Below are positions 56,738 to 64,000 of a DNA stretch of 64,000 nucleotides, one piece after another; the first letter of the stretch is position 1, and each line of letters opens with the position of its first letter. Both the position numbers and the translations under genes were made by a program. The DNA comes from Kiritimatiellia bacterium (lineage in GTDB: Bacteria; Verrucomicrobiota; Kiritimatiellia; RFP12; DVOR01): assembly GCA_017531445.1 (NCBI GenBank), contig JAFXKZ010000001.1, forward strand, positions 287,037 through 351,036, in the 5' to 3' direction. The notes below the pieces were generated by a model that was given only the letters and a program-made list of their open reading frames with translations, was not told the origin of the DNA and searched no databases.

Positions 56738-58432
56738 TTAAATTATACAATCTGTTACACATTCACCAATAATCACCGCATTTTCAACATTTAGAACACT
56801 CTCTCCCAGTGGAGTTACCTCGGGATGTGTGCTCACTTCAATGCCTGCTGCCGCGAGCCGTTCGCGAACAGTAAAGAGGTCTTTCTCCTGGGGAAGCTTA
56901 CATTTCTGGCCTTTGTAAGGGGTTAAAAGTGCTTGTCTGACACCTTCTGTTGCCAGAGAGCGCGCTTGATAAGCAAATGTGCGAAGTTGAATTGGGAGAA
57001 GTAAGAGGGTAATCCCGGTAAAAATGATGGGTTTGCCAATGGCGAGCAGTTTTTCAGGACAGTGCCATCGGCAAGCGTAAAGGAGATTGTAGGCTGCCAA
57101 AAAGGGGAATGCCCAGATTTGCGGGAAGTAGCGATTATAGCCGATGTATTTCAGCGGTGCGAGGTTGGCGGTGATGAAGATGAAGACCGCGAGCCAGAAG
57201 ATACTGTTTTTCTTTGAGCAAAGAAGTGCAAGACTGCTGCCAACCATCAGGATGCGAAACCCTGTGCCTAGCCCGCTAACGCCGCTGGCTACGTAAAACG
57301 CCGGCGAGAAGTCGGGGGAGGAATACCACCAGGCGCAGCCTTTAACCGCAAGTGTTTGTGAAAACCACGCATAGCATATTCGGGCGAAATAACCCATTTG
57401 CTCACCATCGGGATTCCCCCGGAAGTCAGAAGTGATGTCAATGATTGGGATTGTTGAGGAAAAGGTCATTGAAGGGTAGAAGGGGGAACCGTATTGAATC
57501 CATGCAGTCAGCAATGGTGCTGCACCAATCACGAAGACGAGGGCAAGAAGAAAGGTAACGAACCAATAGTAGTGCGATTTTCGCCATCCGGAAAGAAACC
57601 CGATACACAGTAGAAGCATCCCGCAAACAAACCCTGTTGTTTTGGCAAGCATACAGAAAAAGAGCCCAATTCCATAACTGACTAGATCACTCCAAGCGGC
57701 TGTTTTCATCCAGCGGAAACAGCCAAGTACGGCAATCATGAATCCGGCATAGGCGGTGTAGTCTACATGTCCGGCAAGGAAACTGGTGATTTTTGTCGTG
57801 CCGGTGAGACTGAACGCAAAGAGAAATGCCGTAGCGTGGGAGCAGGGCCAGTGTATTTTTGCGAAACGGAATGCAGAACAAAAGAGAGTGAAAAGTAGCG
57901 TCCATCCGAGCATGGCGTCTGCACACCAAAGACCGCATCCTTTTGCAACAATTGCTCCGCAAAGTGCGGAAACTTTGGGAAGGAAGAGGGTATGATAAGG
58001 CGAGAGGATGCCTTTCCCGTCCACCAACGTTTGAAACTTCTCAATGGATGAATCAAAAACAGGGTTCCATCCATCAATTAAGAGTCTCTGCATGGGTAAG
58101 TGATAACACATTGCATCTGTTCCGGTATAGGAAAATGTATAGGCGGTGAAAAGAAGAATACCTGCTGTAGAGAGAAGAAAGCAAAGAAGCCGCTTGAACG
58201 AATGCAGACTTGCAGCAAGTGCGGCAATGAAGAAGCCCGCGTGGAAATAAAAAGCACAGACGCTTTTGCCGAAAAAGAATCCGCATCCACAAAGTGTTAA
58301 ACTGATAATCAACATTAACGGCAACAGAATCTCAAGCGTCAGCAATTCATTACTGCGCAACCACGCCCGGCCATGATGAAAGCGGAGACGAAAACGGGCC
58401 AAAGGCGTTTTGGCAATCTTCTGCTCAGACAT
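56738..58432 (-). CDS. Multi-pass membrane protein, possible GT-C glycosyltransferase
   Basis: The 564-residue protein has roughly ten to eleven transmembrane helices (LLPLMLIISLTLCGCGFFF first). A long loop after the second or third helix carries FSYTGTDAMCYHLPMQRLLI, whose acidic residue placement recalls lipid-linked-sugar GT-C transferases. A soluble C-terminal tail follows. The start at 58432 (MSEQKIAKT) follows AAAGGAAGG. It may be a host gene, or a phage conversion gene like Gtr proteins next to att. Its last codons match the 31-bp segment at 17328-17358 in inverted orientation. Confidence 0.6.
   Translation of the reverse strand: MSEQKIAKTPLARFRLRFHHGRAWLRSNELLTLEILLPLMLIISLTLCGCGFFFGKSVCAFYFHAGFFIAALAASLHSFKRLLCFLLSTAGILLFTAYTFSYTGTDAMCYHLPMQRLLIDGWNPVFDSSIEKFQTLVDGKGILSPYHTLFLPKVSALCGAIVAKGCGLWCADAMLGWTLLFTLFCSAFRFAKIHWPCSHATAFLFAFSLTGTTKITSFLAGHVDYTAYAGFMIAVLGCFRWMKTAAWSDLVSYGIGLFFCMLAKTTGFVCGMLLLCIGFLSGWRKSHYYWFVTFLLALVFVIGAAPLLTAWIQYGSPFYPSMTFSSTIPIIDITSDFRGNPDGEQMGYFARICYAWFSQTLAVKGCAWWYSSPDFSPAFYVASGVSGLGTGFRILMVGSSLALLCSKKNSIFWLAVFIFITANLAPLKYIGYNRYFPQIWAFPFLAAYNLLYACRWHCPEKLLAIGKPIIFTGITLLLLPIQLRTFAYQARSLATEGVRQALLTPYKGQKCKLPQEKDLFTVRERLAAAGIEVSTHPEVTPLGESVLNVENAVIIGECVTDCII
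56755..56785 (-). repeat. Right copy of the 31-bp inverted repeat
   Basis: The minus strand here matches 17328-17358 at 27 of 31 bases. It forms codons ENAVIIGECV near the end of the membrane-protein gene. Confidence 0.7.
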
Positions 58433-58437
58433 AAAAA

Positions 58438-58577
58438 GCACACCTTCCTTTCGTGTACTTTAACTGAGGCCCTAGGATAGCCGTAAGCGAATACACGTCA
58501 AGAAGGTGTGCTGATACAGCACACCTCGCAGGACCCGTTGCTCGCTTATTGAAATTTCCTAGGTTTCAGTTAAAGCA
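58438..58577 (-). promoter_or_regulatory. Structured leader with alternative folds over the ribosome-binding site
   Basis: Fold 1 nests three helices: 58460-58479 with 58559-58577 (outer, interrupted), 58486-58492 with 58544-58550, and AGGTGTGCTG 58506-58515 with 58519-58528. Fold 2 pairs AGCACACCTTC 58438-58448 with 58504-58514, extended by CGTGTA/TACACG (58454-58459, 58494-58499). On the minus strand the 58438-58459 arm contains the Shine-Dalgarno AAAGGAAGG, so fold 2 would block translation of the membrane-protein gene. The outer arms (CTTTAAC, GTTAAAG) also recall an integron attC layout. Confidence 0.55.
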
Positions 58578-58765
58578 ACTTAGTCTGCAAAATGCAGTTT
58601 TATTACAACTGCGGCTCACCCGCAGCGTGCCAAAAGTATAACAAAATCTTCAGGGGGGTGCGCGAATATGGGCAAGTACATTCATTTTGTGTTGCGAATA
58701 GAGAGACGGTGGCACTTTAAGCCTATGGCAGGATATCCGGACGAAGCTTGCAGCGTACGATTTGA

Positions 58766-58844
58766 ACATCGGCGAAAGGCGTGTTGAAGATCGCCGAAAC
58801 TGCGCGTCATTGTCGCCGACTTTCCGTTGCGGTTTCGCCGATGT
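58766..58844. repeat. Intergenic inverted repeat related to the element at 3973
   Basis: ACATCGGCGAAA (58766-58777) pairs perfectly with 58833-58844, with internal copies of TCGCCGA. It resembles ACATGGGCGAAA at 3995-4009. No gene is supported in 58578-58965; a CTGCGG/CCGCAG stem lies near 58610. Confidence 0.55.
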
Positions 58845-58965
58845 GCAACGCGTGTTTTGGCGCGAGGGGGATTGAGGATGTTCAAGTGGCACACGGGGGA
58901 TTGTTTTAATCGCATTGTGGTATGAGGACGGCGCATTTTCAAGGTGCTTTTTGATGATTCCGTGC

Positions 58966-58995
58966 TTGTGCCGTATCGGGCAGATATACTATAAT
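58966..58995 (+). promoter_or_regulatory. Promoter of the moxR operon
   Basis: TTGTGC (58966-58971), 18 bp, TATAAT (58990-58995), 34 nt before the moxR start, which has AAAGGA as Shine-Dalgarno. Confidence 0.55.
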
Positions 58996-59029
58996 TATCG
59001 GAGAAAACGTTGAGTATGAAAGGATGGTT

Positions 59030-60016
59030 ATGGCCTCTTCTGAACAATCGGCCCGCTGTGCGCAGGTGCTTTTGGCAATTCGCGGTGAAGTTAATAAAAT
59101 GCTTGTCGGGCAGGACCATTTGTTGGACAGTCTCTTAATTGCGTTGATGACGGGAGGCCATATTCTTTTGGAAGGCGTGCCCGGCTTGGCAAAAACGACG
59201 GCAGTCCGCGCCTTGGCGGCGGCGTTGGGGTTGGAAACGCGCCGCATTTCGTTTACGCCGGACTTGCTCCCGGCAGACGTCACAGGAGGCTTGACCTATA
59301 ATCACAAGGATGGGACGTTTACGCCACGCAAGGGACCAGTTTTCACCAATCTCTTAATTGCCGATGAAATCAATCGTGCCCCGGCCAAAGTGCAGTCTGC
59401 GCTGCTTGAAGCAATGCAGGAGCGTCAGGTGACGCTTGGAGACGCAACTTATTCACTTCCGGAGCCTTTTTTGGTGATGGCAACGCAAAATCCGATTGAA
59501 CAGGAAGGGACGTATCCGCTCCCGGAAGCGCAAACGGATCGTTTTATGCTCAAGTGTGTGGTAAAACATCCTCCGCGTGAAGATGAACGCCGCATCATGA
59601 ATGCCAATACCCGCGCTGAAACGATGCAAGTGCTTCAGCCCGTCTGTTGTGTAACCCCTGATGATTTGGCTTTGTTGCGGCAGGCGGCATCGGAAGTGCA
59701 TTGCGATGTGAAGGTGGATGATTATATCTTGGATTTAGTCTTTGCTACGCGTGAGCCCTCCGCCGTCAAAGGTCTTGAAGACTTGAAAGGTGCGATTCAG
59801 CTCGGTGCTTCGCCGCGTGCTTCTATCTGCTTGAAACTCGCTGCCCGGGCAATGGCACTGCTGCGCGGACGTATGTATGCCACACCGCAGGATGTAAAAG
59901 ATGTCGCCCACGATGTTCTGCGGCATCGTCTGTTGTTGACGTATGAAGCAGAGGCGGAAGCATTGACACCGGAATGCGTCATTGATCGCCTGTTGGCTGA
60001 AGTGCCAGTGCCGTAA
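59030..60016 (+). CDS. moxR: MoxR-family AAA+ ATPase
   Basis: The 328-residue AAA+ protein has Walker A GVPGLAKTT (residues 49-57), Walker B LLIADEINRAP, and NPIEQEGTYPLPEAQTDRFM as sensor/family signature. MoxR proteins are chaperone-like ATPases usually working with a neighbouring DUF58/VWA protein to insert cofactors or mature complexes. The next gene is exactly such a partner. ATG 59030 with AAAGGA is preferred to ATG 59024. Confidence 0.9.
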   Translation: MASSEQSARCAQVLLAIRGEVNKMLVGQDHLLDSLLIALMTGGHILLEGVPGLAKTTAVRALAAALGLETRRISFTPDLLPADVTGGLTYNHKDGTFTPRKGPVFTNLLIADEINRAPAKVQSALLEAMQERQVTLGDATYSLPEPFLVMATQNPIEQEGTYPLPEAQTDRFMLKCVVKHPPREDERRIMNANTRAETMQVLQPVCCVTPDDLALLRQAASEVHCDVKVDDYILDLVFATREPSAVKGLEDLKGAIQLGASPRASICLKLAARAMALLRGRMYATPQDVKDVAHDVLRHRLLLTYEAEAEALTPECVIDRLLAEVPVP

Positions 60017-60044
60017 GATCAAAAGTTGCTTGACGTGTATCGGT

Positions 60045-60929
60045 ATGGATATTGATACAGAAGAACTTTTGACCGAGGTGCGGCGCATCCGCATCCTGAC
60101 ACGCCGCCTGATGGATGAGCGGTTGAGTGGGGATTATCACTCGGTTTTCAAGGGGCAGGGAATTGAATTTGACGAGGCACGTCCTTACCAACCAGGCGAT
60201 GACGTCCGTGCGATTGATTGGAATGTCACGGCAAGAACCGGCGAACCGTATGTCAAACGTTTCAGCGAAGAGCGCGAATTGACGGTGCTTTTTATGGTGG
60301 ACGTTTCAGGTAGTCAGAGCTTTGGAACCGGCGGCCGCTCGAAGGCTGCGCGCGCAGCTGAGCTGACAGCCCTGTTGGCAATGACGGCAATGGATAATCA
60401 CGATAAGGTGGGCCTGGTGCTCTTCTCTAACCGCGTAACAACGTTTATTCCTCCTCGGAAAGGACGCACCGCAGTCCAAAGATTGGTACGCGAAGTCTTG
60501 GCAACCGAGGAGACGCGTGAAGGTACGTGCATCCGTGAAGCACTGCGGTTTGTCTCTGCCACGCAACGGCGTAAAGCGGTCGTCTTTCTTGTTTCCGACT
60601 TTCAAGATAGCGGATACGAGAAGGAGCTGACAGCCTTTGCGCGGCATCATGATGTGATTGCCTGTCGTATCACCAATCCGGCAGAACTGGCACTCCCGGC
60701 GGTAGGGCTTGTAGAGCTGCTTGATCCGGAGACGCATCAAACGATTTTAGTTGACACTGCTTCTGCCGCAGTCCGCGCGGCTTTTGCTGCGCAAAGTGCG
60801 GAAACCCGTCAAAAACAGGAGCGTATTTTTGCGCGTTCAGCCATTGATTTATTGGATATAAGCACAGATAAGCCATATGCAGAAGCCGTGCGGTTACTCT
60901 TCCGTCGCCGCGCATTAAGGAGGCATTAA
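60045..60929 (+). CDS. DUF58 / von Willebrand factor A-like protein
   Basis: The 294-residue protein has the DUF58 signature (RPYQPGDDVRAIDWNVTAR, EPYVKRFSEERE) followed by a VWA-like fold with a MIDAS-type MVDVSGSQS. It is the usual partner of MoxR ATPases. I chose ATG 60045 (MDIDTEELL), 28 nt after the moxR stop; an earlier in-frame ATG at 59982 would overlap moxR. Substrate complex unknown. Confidence 0.85.
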   Translation: MDIDTEELLTEVRRIRILTRRLMDERLSGDYHSVFKGQGIEFDEARPYQPGDDVRAIDWNVTARTGEPYVKRFSEERELTVLFMVDVSGSQSFGTGGRSKAARAAELTALLAMTAMDNHDKVGLVLFSNRVTTFIPPRKGRTAVQRLVREVLATEETREGTCIREALRFVSATQRRKAVVFLVSDFQDSGYEKELTAFARHHDVIACRITNPAELALPAVGLVELLDPETHQTILVDTASAAVRAAFAAQSAETRQKQERIFARSAIDLLDISTDKPYAEAVRLLFRRRALRRH

Positions 60930-60934
60930 CGATT

Positions 60935-62128
60935 ATGGACTCGGTGAAAGACATCTTTAAGATTGGGATCGGCCCGTCAAGTTCACATACGATGGGACCG
61001 CGAAGAGCTGCGCAAATGTTCTTGAAACGTGCGCCGCAAGCGGTTGGATTTCGGGTGACACTCTACGGGTCGCTCGCTGCAACGGGAAAGGGACATTTGA
61101 CCGACAAGGCGATTGTTGATGTATTGGGTCCTGCGCGAACAGAAATCGTTTGGGAGCCCAACACCTTTTTGCCTTTCCATCCCAACGGAATGAAGTTTGA
61201 GGGACTTACAGATTCCGGAACAACAATTACCGCATGGGAAGTTTACAGCATCGGGGGCGGATTTTTGAGTGAAGGCCTTGGGCAAGCCCAGACCACCGTG
61301 GTGCCTTATCCGTATACGACAATGGATGGCATCCTCAAATGGTATGGAGAAACCGGGCGGATTTTTTGGGAGTATGTGCTGGAATATGAAGGGCAGCCTG
61401 TCTTTGACCATTTGCGCGGAGTGTGGGCGGTGATGCGTGATTCAGTGGAACGGGGGCTGGAAGCCGAGGGCGTGCTTCCCGGAGGTTTGGGGTTGCAACG
61501 TAAGGCCAGTGCCTACCACCGCAGAGCCGAAGGGATGCGGGAAGGGTTGCGTGGGCGCGGCTTGTTGTTTGCCTATGCGCTCGCAGTTTCAGAAGAAAAT
61601 GCCGCCGGGACGGGTTTGATTGTTACTGCGCCAACCTGTGGAAGTGCGGGGGTGTTGCCGGCAGTGCTCTACTATCTCTATAAGCATCATGAGGTGCCGG
61701 AGAAACGTATTATCCGCGCACTTGCCACGGCCGGCCTGATTGGAGCGATTGTAAAGCACAACGCATCCATCTCCGGAGCAGAGGTGGGATGTCAGGGCGA
61801 AATCGGTGTGGCGTGTGCAATGGCAGCGGCGGCGGTGAATCAAATCTTTGGCGGTTCGCCAAATCAGATTGAGTATGCTGCGGAGATGGGGCTGGAGCAT
61901 CATCTCGGTTTGACGTGCGATCCGGTGTGCGGCTTGGTGCAAATCCCCTGCATTGAACGGAATGCCTTTGCCGCAGCGCGGGCGATGGATGCGAATATGT
62001 ACGCGAGCCTTTCTGATGGACGTCATAATATTTCGTTTGATAAAGTGGTGAAAACCATGCTTGAGACGGGGCATGACCTGCCGAATCTTTACAAGGAAAC
62101 GTCTGCCGGAGGCTTGGCGAAGGATTGA
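60935..62128 (+). CDS. sdaA: L-serine ammonia-lyase (Fe-S, single chain)
   Basis: The 397-residue enzyme converts L-serine to pyruvate and ammonia using a 4Fe-4S cluster. N-terminal beta domain: FKIGIGPSSSHTMGPRRAA. C-terminal alpha domain: TAPTCGSAGVLPAVLYYL, AEVGCQGEIGVACAMAA and LTCDPVCGLVQIPCIERN, which supply the cluster cysteines and substrate residues. Length is slightly under the 454 of E. coli SdaA. AAGGAGG precedes the ATG, 5 nt after the DUF58 gene, so it is probably in the same operon. Confidence 0.93.
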   Translation: MDSVKDIFKIGIGPSSSHTMGPRRAAQMFLKRAPQAVGFRVTLYGSLAATGKGHLTDKAIVDVLGPARTEIVWEPNTFLPFHPNGMKFEGLTDSGTTITAWEVYSIGGGFLSEGLGQAQTTVVPYPYTTMDGILKWYGETGRIFWEYVLEYEGQPVFDHLRGVWAVMRDSVERGLEAEGVLPGGLGLQRKASAYHRRAEGMREGLRGRGLLFAYALAVSEENAAGTGLIVTAPTCGSAGVLPAVLYYLYKHHEVPEKRIIRALATAGLIGAIVKHNASISGAEVGCQGEIGVACAMAAAAVNQIFGGSPNQIEYAAEMGLEHHLGLTCDPVCGLVQIPCIERNAFAAARAMDANMYASLSDGRHNISFDKVVKTMLETGHDLPNLYKETSAGGLAKD

Positions 62129-62157
62129 GATTGTCGCGGACAAAGGTATGACCGGCG

Positions 62158-62190
62158 GGCGAAGGATAGGAAATCCTTCGCCTGTTCTTT
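62158..62190 (+). terminator. Terminator after sdaA
   Basis: GGCGAAGGAT (62158-62167) pairs with ATCCTTCGCC (62173-62182) around 5 nt, followed by TGTTCTTT. Confidence 0.7.
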
Positions 62191-62264
62191 GCGTTGGAGC
62201 TTGTCCGTGTTCCGGAGATGTATCGCCCGGTAACTTCGGAATAAGTGCATGGTGTGTAAAATGA

Positions 62265-62300
62265 ATCCGCTCTTGAGCGGGAGAGCATTCAAGAGCGGAT
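62265..62300 (-). terminator. Hairpin terminator for valS
   Basis: ATCCGCTCTTGA (62265-62276) and TCAAGAGCGGAT (62289-62300) form a 12-bp stem. On the minus strand a T-rich ATTCATTTTA follows, 30 bp after the valS stop. Confidence 0.7.
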
Positions 62301-62331
62301 GGTTGTTCACTTAGATAAAGGTTACGGTGAT

Positions 62332-64000
62332 TCAGAGCGCGGATTTTCGAGCTTCCAGAGCGGCAATTTGCGCTTCCAACTCTACTTTCCGGTCGCGCTG
62401 ATTCTGAATAATCGCTTCAGGTGCCTTGGAAACGAATGCCTCATTTGAGAGTTTTGCATTGATTCCTTTGAGGAAGCCTTGCAATTTTACAATCTCTTTT
62501 TCCAATTTCTCTGCTTCTGCTTTAGTGTCAATCAGACCTTCCAGCGGCAAATACACCATGCCGGCGGTGAGCAACTTTGAGGGCATTGCCTTCGCAGGTG
62601 CTTCAGTGATGAAGGTGATTGCTTCAGCACGGATGGCGGCTTTGAGCGAGTCAATGTCGCGCGAAAGTTTGGCTTCAAGCGAGCTGTTTGCCGGATGAAG
62701 CAGCACGTTGACGGCGAGTGCAGGCGGCACATTGGCCTCTGCCCGGAGCGAACGAGTGCCGGTGATTAATTCGCGCTTGGTTTCGACATAGGCGAGCACC
62801 TCTTCGGAAAGTCCCCACGCCGTCTGCTGCCCGGTTGTATAACCGGTGGGATAGGGCGCACGCATAATTGAAGCTTCCTCGGAGCAATAACCCAATTGAT
62901 GCCAGATTTCTTCTGTAACAAAGGGCATATAGGGATGGAGCAGACGCAGAATTTTTCCGTAAACATCGGCCAGTAATGCCATTACCTGGCGACGGCGCGC
63001 GGCATCTTCGGCATTCAGGTCGCCCTTGGCATATTCAAGATACCAATCGCAGAAGTCGACCCAGGCGAAGTCGTAAATAGCCAACGCTCCCTCCTGAATC
63101 CGGTATTTCTTCAGGGCAGCTTCCATTGCTGCACAGACGTGATTTGTCTTCAACAGCAAATGACGATCGTCATCATGAAGCAACGAAGCATCAAGAACGA
63201 GTGTGTCGTTTGCATAGTCGGCAAAAGAGAAATCGCCGAGTTTTTCTGCATTCATCTGCAGGAAACGGGCGGCGTTCCAGAGTTTGGTGCCGAAGTTGCG
63301 ACCGATCTCAAACTTGCTCATGTCCACCTTGGTATCCGTTTCCATTGAGGTGATCAGTGCGAGCGAGAAGCGAAGTGCATCGGCAGAGTATTGATTGATG
63401 ACTTCAAGCGGATCAAGTGAATTGCCGAGGCTCTTGGACATCTTACGGCCCTGTGCATCACGTACAATGCCGTGCAGAATAATGTTCTTGAACGGGGCCT
63501 TCCCCATAAACTCATAACCTGCCATCATCATACGTGCCACCCAGAAAAAGAGGATGTCTGCACCGGTAACAAGGTCTGCTGTGGGGTAATAGAAGTCCAG
63601 TTCCGCTGTTTTCTTGGGCCATCCGAAGGTGGAGAACGGCCAGAGCCAGGAGGAGAACCACGTGTCAAGCACGTCGGGATCTTGTGTGATTGCGGTTGTT
63701 CCTGCGCCGCATTTTGGGCAGGAATCGGGGGCTGTGGGCGAGGCCCATTCATGTCCGCAGGCACAGGTATATACCGGAATACGGTGCCCCCACCAGATCT
63801 GACGGCTGATGCACCAGTCCCGGATGTTCTCCATCCAATTGAAATAAACGCTCTCCCAACGTTTCGGCAGAATGGAAACTTCGCCTTTGCGGACTGCTTC
63901 AATCGCGGGTTGAGCAAGGGGCTTCATTTTGACAAACCATTGTTTTGACAGGCGGCTGTCAACAACGGTGTGGCAACGGTAACAGTGCCCGATCTGGTTT
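62332..64000 (-). CDS. valS: Valyl-tRNA synthetase, C-terminal part
   Basis: The frame runs off the right edge; 556 codons are present. Class I features in this part include HCYRCHTVVDSRLSKQWFVK at the edge (editing/connective region), IWWGHRIPVYTC, and the KMSKS loop (GRKMSKSLGNSLDP, near 63430-63445). The anticodon-binding helices and a final coiled-coil arm (EAEKLEKEIVKLQGFLKGIN) typical of ValRS follow. The HIGH motif lies outside the window. The enzyme charges tRNA-Val in the cytoplasm. Confidence 0.95.
   Translation of the reverse strand, partial: NQIGHCYRCHTVVDSRLSKQWFVKMKPLAQPAIEAVRKGEVSILPKRWESVYFNWMENIRDWCISRQIWWGHRIPVYTCACGHEWASPTAPDSCPKCGAGTTAITQDPDVLDTWFSSWLWPFSTFGWPKKTAELDFYYPTADLVTGADILFFWVARMMMAGYEFMGKAPFKNIILHGIVRDAQGRKMSKSLGNSLDPLEVINQYSADALRFSLALITSMETDTKVDMSKFEIGRNFGTKLWNAARFLQMNAEKLGDFSFADYANDTLVLDASLLHDDDRHLLLKTNHVCAAMEAALKKYRIQEGALAIYDFAWVDFCDWYLEYAKGDLNAEDAARRRQVMALLADVYGKILRLLHPYMPFVTEEIWHQLGYCSEEASIMRAPYPTGYTTGQQTAWGLSEEVLAYVETKRELITGTRSLRAEANVPPALAVNVLLHPANSSLEAKLSRDIDSLKAAIRAEAITFITEAPAKAMPSKLLTAGMVYLPLEGLIDTKAEAEKLEKEIVKLQGFLKGINAKLSNEAFVSKAPEAIIQNQRDRKVELEAQIAALEARKSAL

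Overview
The window is bacterial chromosome of about 50% G+C interrupted by a roughly 39.5-kb prophage. The host is probably a member of the Planctomycetes-Verrucomicrobia-Chlamydiae group. The main hint is the GreA-type factor of about 719 residues, in which an ordinary Gre domain follows a very long N-terminal region; this long form is known from Chlamydiae and relatives. The assignment is inference, because no rRNA is present.

Host left flank (1-17.1 kb): the tail of an unknown gene; a leftward greA-nrnA pair; a rightward U32-family gene; a leftward murG-mtaB pair coupled by an ATGA overlap; and rpoB-rpoC, with a good promoter, a structured leader of about 190 nt and a strong terminator. 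Ribosomal protein genes rplJ/rplL are not next to rpoB.

Prophage (about 17.3-56.7 kb, nearly all rightward). It starts with a divergent tyrosine integrase. Next is an unusual control region (18.6-20.6 kb) with three intact and two broken ribbon-helix-helix repressor genes. The three intact genes have promoters carrying different but related GGTn...nACC operators between -35 and -10, and extra operator copies lie downstream. Small HTH, zinc-ribbon and membrane proteins follow, then a replication module (primosomal-type protein, DnaB-like helicase, SSB-like protein, MazG-like protein) and the large terminase. The late region holds a lysis cassette (holin-like protein, i-spanin, partly overlapping o-spanin), a tail protein ending in a complete trypsin-like protease domain, repeat-rich tail genes, and a 2,693-residue polyvalent protein (ParB-like, ADP-ribosyltransferase-like and HExxH segments). 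Scaffold, major capsid, portal and a hendecad-repeat protein end it. No tape-measure gene was recognised, so a podovirus-like virion is likely. Three copies of a GTAGACATCTAC site precede the three late blocks. A 9-bp minisatellite (consensus CTAGARGRN) lies upstream of five phage genes.

Host right flank (56.7-64 kb): a leftward multi-pass membrane protein (possibly a GT-C glycosyltransferase) with a leader that can form two exclusive structures, one covering the Shine-Dalgarno; then moxR, a DUF58 gene and an L-serine ammonia-lyase gene as a rightward operon; and the 3' part of valS, leftward.

No direct-repeat att site was found. Instead a 31-bp segment near the left edge matches, in inverted orientation, the 3' end of the membrane-protein gene at the right edge (27/31). 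The exact prophage limits are therefore open.
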